DNA from: an uncultured Paracoccaceae bacterium | GTDB lineage: Bacteria; Pseudomonadota; Alphaproteobacteria; Rhodobacterales; Rhodobacteraceae | DNA: 64,000 bases | Direction: 5' to 3' | NCBI GenBank assembly: GCA_947494675.1 | Contig: CANLVP010000003.1 | Coordinates: forward strand, 124,001 to 188,000 | Part shown: one piece after another, positions 62,593 to 64,000 of the stretch | Layout: every line of letters begins with the position of its first letter | Position numbering within the stretch: the stretch's first letter is position 1 | Position numbers and translations under genes: made by a program | The notes under the pieces: generated by a model | What the model was told of the DNA's origin: nothing | The model's input: only the letters and a program-made list of their open reading frames with translations | Database searches by the model: none

Positions 62593-63252
62593 ATGAAGTA
62601 TCTTCTGACAGCGGCAGCAGCCACGGCGCTTCTTGCCGGTTGCGAAGGCACAGGCACGACCTTTGCCTCTTTCAACCAGGAAGCCGGGGCACAGCTTGAT
62701 AGCGGCGACTTTGGCAACGCCTCGATGAACAACATGCTCGTGCAAACCGGGGCCGCAGGCTACACAACGGGGCTTGCACGGCGGTTTGACAGCGAAGTGA
62801 ATGCGACGATCAACTTCGCCTTCAACTCCGCCAGCTTGGACGCATCCGCGCAGAACACGCTGCGGGCGCAGGCAGCCTGGATCAAACAGTTCCCTGAGGT
62901 GCGCTTTAAGGTCTTTGGTCATACCGATCTGGTTGGCTCTGCGGCCTATAATAAGCGTCTTGGCCTTTCACGTGCCAATGCGGCCGTGAATTTCCTTGTC
63001 GGCCAAGGCATCAGCCGCAGCCGTCTGGAAGCGGTGGCCTCATTCGGTGAAACGCGCCCTGTGATCAACACAGCCGGTCAAAGCCGCGAAAACCGCCGCA
63101 CCGTGACCGAAGTGTCGGGCTTTGTGCGCAATCACCCCACGGTTCTGAACGGCAAATACGCCGAGATCATCTTCCGCGACTACGTGCAAAGCGCGGTTGA
63201 GGCCCCTGACGCCTCGACCTTGGATGGTGGCTCAGCAGGCGGCGACGGCTAA
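62593..63252 (+). CDS. OmpA-family lipoprotein of the Flp locus
   Basis: 219 residues: lipoprotein signal peptide with lipobox LLAGC (Cys17), then an OmpA/MotB peptidoglycan-binding domain (about 70-175) with NFAFNSASLDASAQNTL, VFGHTDLVGSAAYNKRLGLSRA and ENRRTVTEVSG. It stands where CpaD-like proteins stand in other Tad clusters, between cpaC and cpaE, so it may brace the pilus pore to the wall. ATG 62593 follows GGGAGCGACGCG. Confidence 0.9.
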   Translation: MKYLLTAAAATALLAGCEGTGTTFASFNQEAGAQLDSGDFGNASMNNMLVQTGAAGYTTGLARRFDSEVNATINFAFNSASLDASAQNTLRAQAAWIKQFPEVRFKVFGHTDLVGSAAYNKRLGLSRANAAVNFLVGQGISRSRLEAVASFGETRPVINTAGQSRENRRTVTEVSGFVRNHPTVLNGKYAEIIFRDYVQSAVEAPDASTLDGGSAGGDG

Positions 63253-63282
63253 CCCTTCCCCCTTTACAATTTGTTAACGTCC

Positions 63283-63309
63283 TTACGCCCGCGCCCGTCG
63301 CGGGCGTAA
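63283..63309. terminator. Stem-loop before cpaE
   Basis: TTACGCCCGCG-CCCGT-CGCGGGCGTAA, a perfect 11-bp stem but without a clear T-run on the plus strand. Possible terminator or processing site; the rest of the 63253-63528 spacer has no gene I can support. Confidence 0.5.
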
Positions 63310-63528
63310 ACATTTGTGGCCTCTGACCCATGATCGTCGCAAGATACCGCACAATTACGATCTTTTTGTCCAAATCCCGCCACGTTTCTCGGTGACAAAC
63401 GCCTCATGGGACAACTCCGCCAAGTTTTTGGGTGGGTGTTGGCAGAGGAACTGGGATCGTGACGGGGCATTAACCCTTTGGCGATAACCTCCCGCTGCTT
63501 CCCTGAGAGTTAATAAGGACGCAAGGCC

Positions 63529-64000
63529 ATGAGCAGCAACGCACAAGTAATGACAGAAGTCCCAGCAATCGTCGCCTGCACCGTCAGCAGGGATGTACAG
63601 ATCTTCGATCTTTTGATCGAAGATATGGAAACCGCGCTGGGTGAAAATTGGGGTGATCTGGGATTTGCCGACGCGGTGCCGTTTCTGGCGCAGCCCGAGG
63701 CAGATGCGCTGAAATTCCTGGCCATCGCCATGGATCACGAGGATGAAGACAACCTCGACCAGATCAGCTCTGTGATTGCCGCCGCCAAGGAAAAAGGGAT
63801 CAAGGTCATCTTGATCACCGAAGACGTCAGCCCCACCAGCCTGCACCAGCTGCTGCGCGAAGGTGGCGACGAATTCGTCCCCTACCCCCTGCCCGAGGAT
63901 GAGCTGGCCAACGCCATCGAACGCGTGCTGACCCCACCCGAAGAAGTGCCCGTTGCACCGGAACTGCAGAACAAGCTGAAGGCGACCGGCGACCACGAAG
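63529..64000 (+). CDS. cpaE: Flp pilus assembly ATPase-like protein CpaE (3' partial)
   Basis: 157 residues of the N-terminal receiver-like domain (VAIVACTVSRDVQIFDLLIEDM style start; repeated helix-strand pattern ending KVILITEDVSPTSLHQLLREGGDEFVPYP). CpaE proteins then carry a MinD/ParA-like ATPase domain that helps polar placement of the pilus machine; that part is beyond the window. ATG 63529 is preceded by AAGGACGCAAGG. Downstream cpaF etc. are expected outside. Confidence 0.85.
   Translation, partial: MSSNAQVMTEVPAIVACTVSRDVQIFDLLIEDMETALGENWGDLGFADAVPFLAQPEADALKFLAIAMDHEDEDNLDQISSVIAAAKEKGIKVILITEDVSPTSLHQLLREGGDEFVPYPLPEDELANAIERVLTPPEEVPVAPELQNKLKATGDHE

Overview
The window is chromosomal DNA of a marine-type alphaproteobacterium, most likely a member of the Rhodobacteraceae/Roseobacter group. 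This is inferred from the GC-rich codon use, the cox gene order (ctaC-ctaB-small ORF-ctaG-ctaE-SURF1-thrC-M16 peptidase), the adjacent lysC and ptsP, the Flp pilus locus with an OmpA-type lipoprotein between cpaC and cpaE, and a wide catabolic/transport repertoire. No rRNA, insertion sequence, prophage or CRISPR array is visible. One tRNA (Glu, UUC) is present. Both window edges cut genes: homoserine dehydrogenase on the left and cpaE on the right.

Layout. 1-18.9 kb: housekeeping and cell-envelope genes. These are hom, glpX, recJ, tRNA-Glu, a leftward molybdate transporter (modABC) with a CoxG-like protein, a Kdo transferase, an AcuC-like deacetylase, a Nudix hydrolase, DUF1178, an SDR, lysC, a PAS-GGDEF diguanylate cyclase, ptsP (EI-Ntr), an FkbM methyltransferase, EcsC, a GNAT protein and a flavin reductase. 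18.9-23.7 kb: fatty-acid desaturase, SulP anion transporter, a membrane protein, mtnP and apt (methylthioadenosine/adenine salvage). 24.0-28.0 kb: a leftward four-gene operon (MetE-core protein, alpha/beta hydrolase, RraA-like aldolase, FAD-linked oxidase) with tandem 11-bp repeats in its promoter.

28.1-41.3 kb is the most unusual region. A divergent LacI-controlled regulon contains a sugar-type ABC importer (ATPase, binding protein, two permeases), a histidinol-dehydrogenase paralogue, an SDR dehydrogenase, a bicupin, the LacI regulator, and five SnoaL/NTF2-like proteins, four of them about 330-350 residues and probably two-domain. The nine leftward genes are mostly joined by 1-4 bp overlaps. 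Two almost identical LacI-type operators, about 122 bp apart, lie between the divergent promoters. I read this as an uptake-and-oxidation pathway for an unidentified polyol- or sugar-like compound, with SnoaL-fold proteins acting as repeated isomerase/hydratase/cyclase-type enzymes. I know of no named pathway with this content.

41.4-50 kb: lipoprotein hydrolase, GNAT, M16 protease, threonine synthase and the aa3 oxidase subunit/assembly cluster, which lacks ctaD here. 50-58 kb: tldD, a small membrane protein, GNAT, dprA, topA and a two-subunit CoA-transferase. 58-64 kb: a lytic transglycosylase, then the Flp/Tad pilus locus with three tandem 59-residue pilin genes, cpaB, cpaC, an OmpA-like lipoprotein and the start of cpaE.
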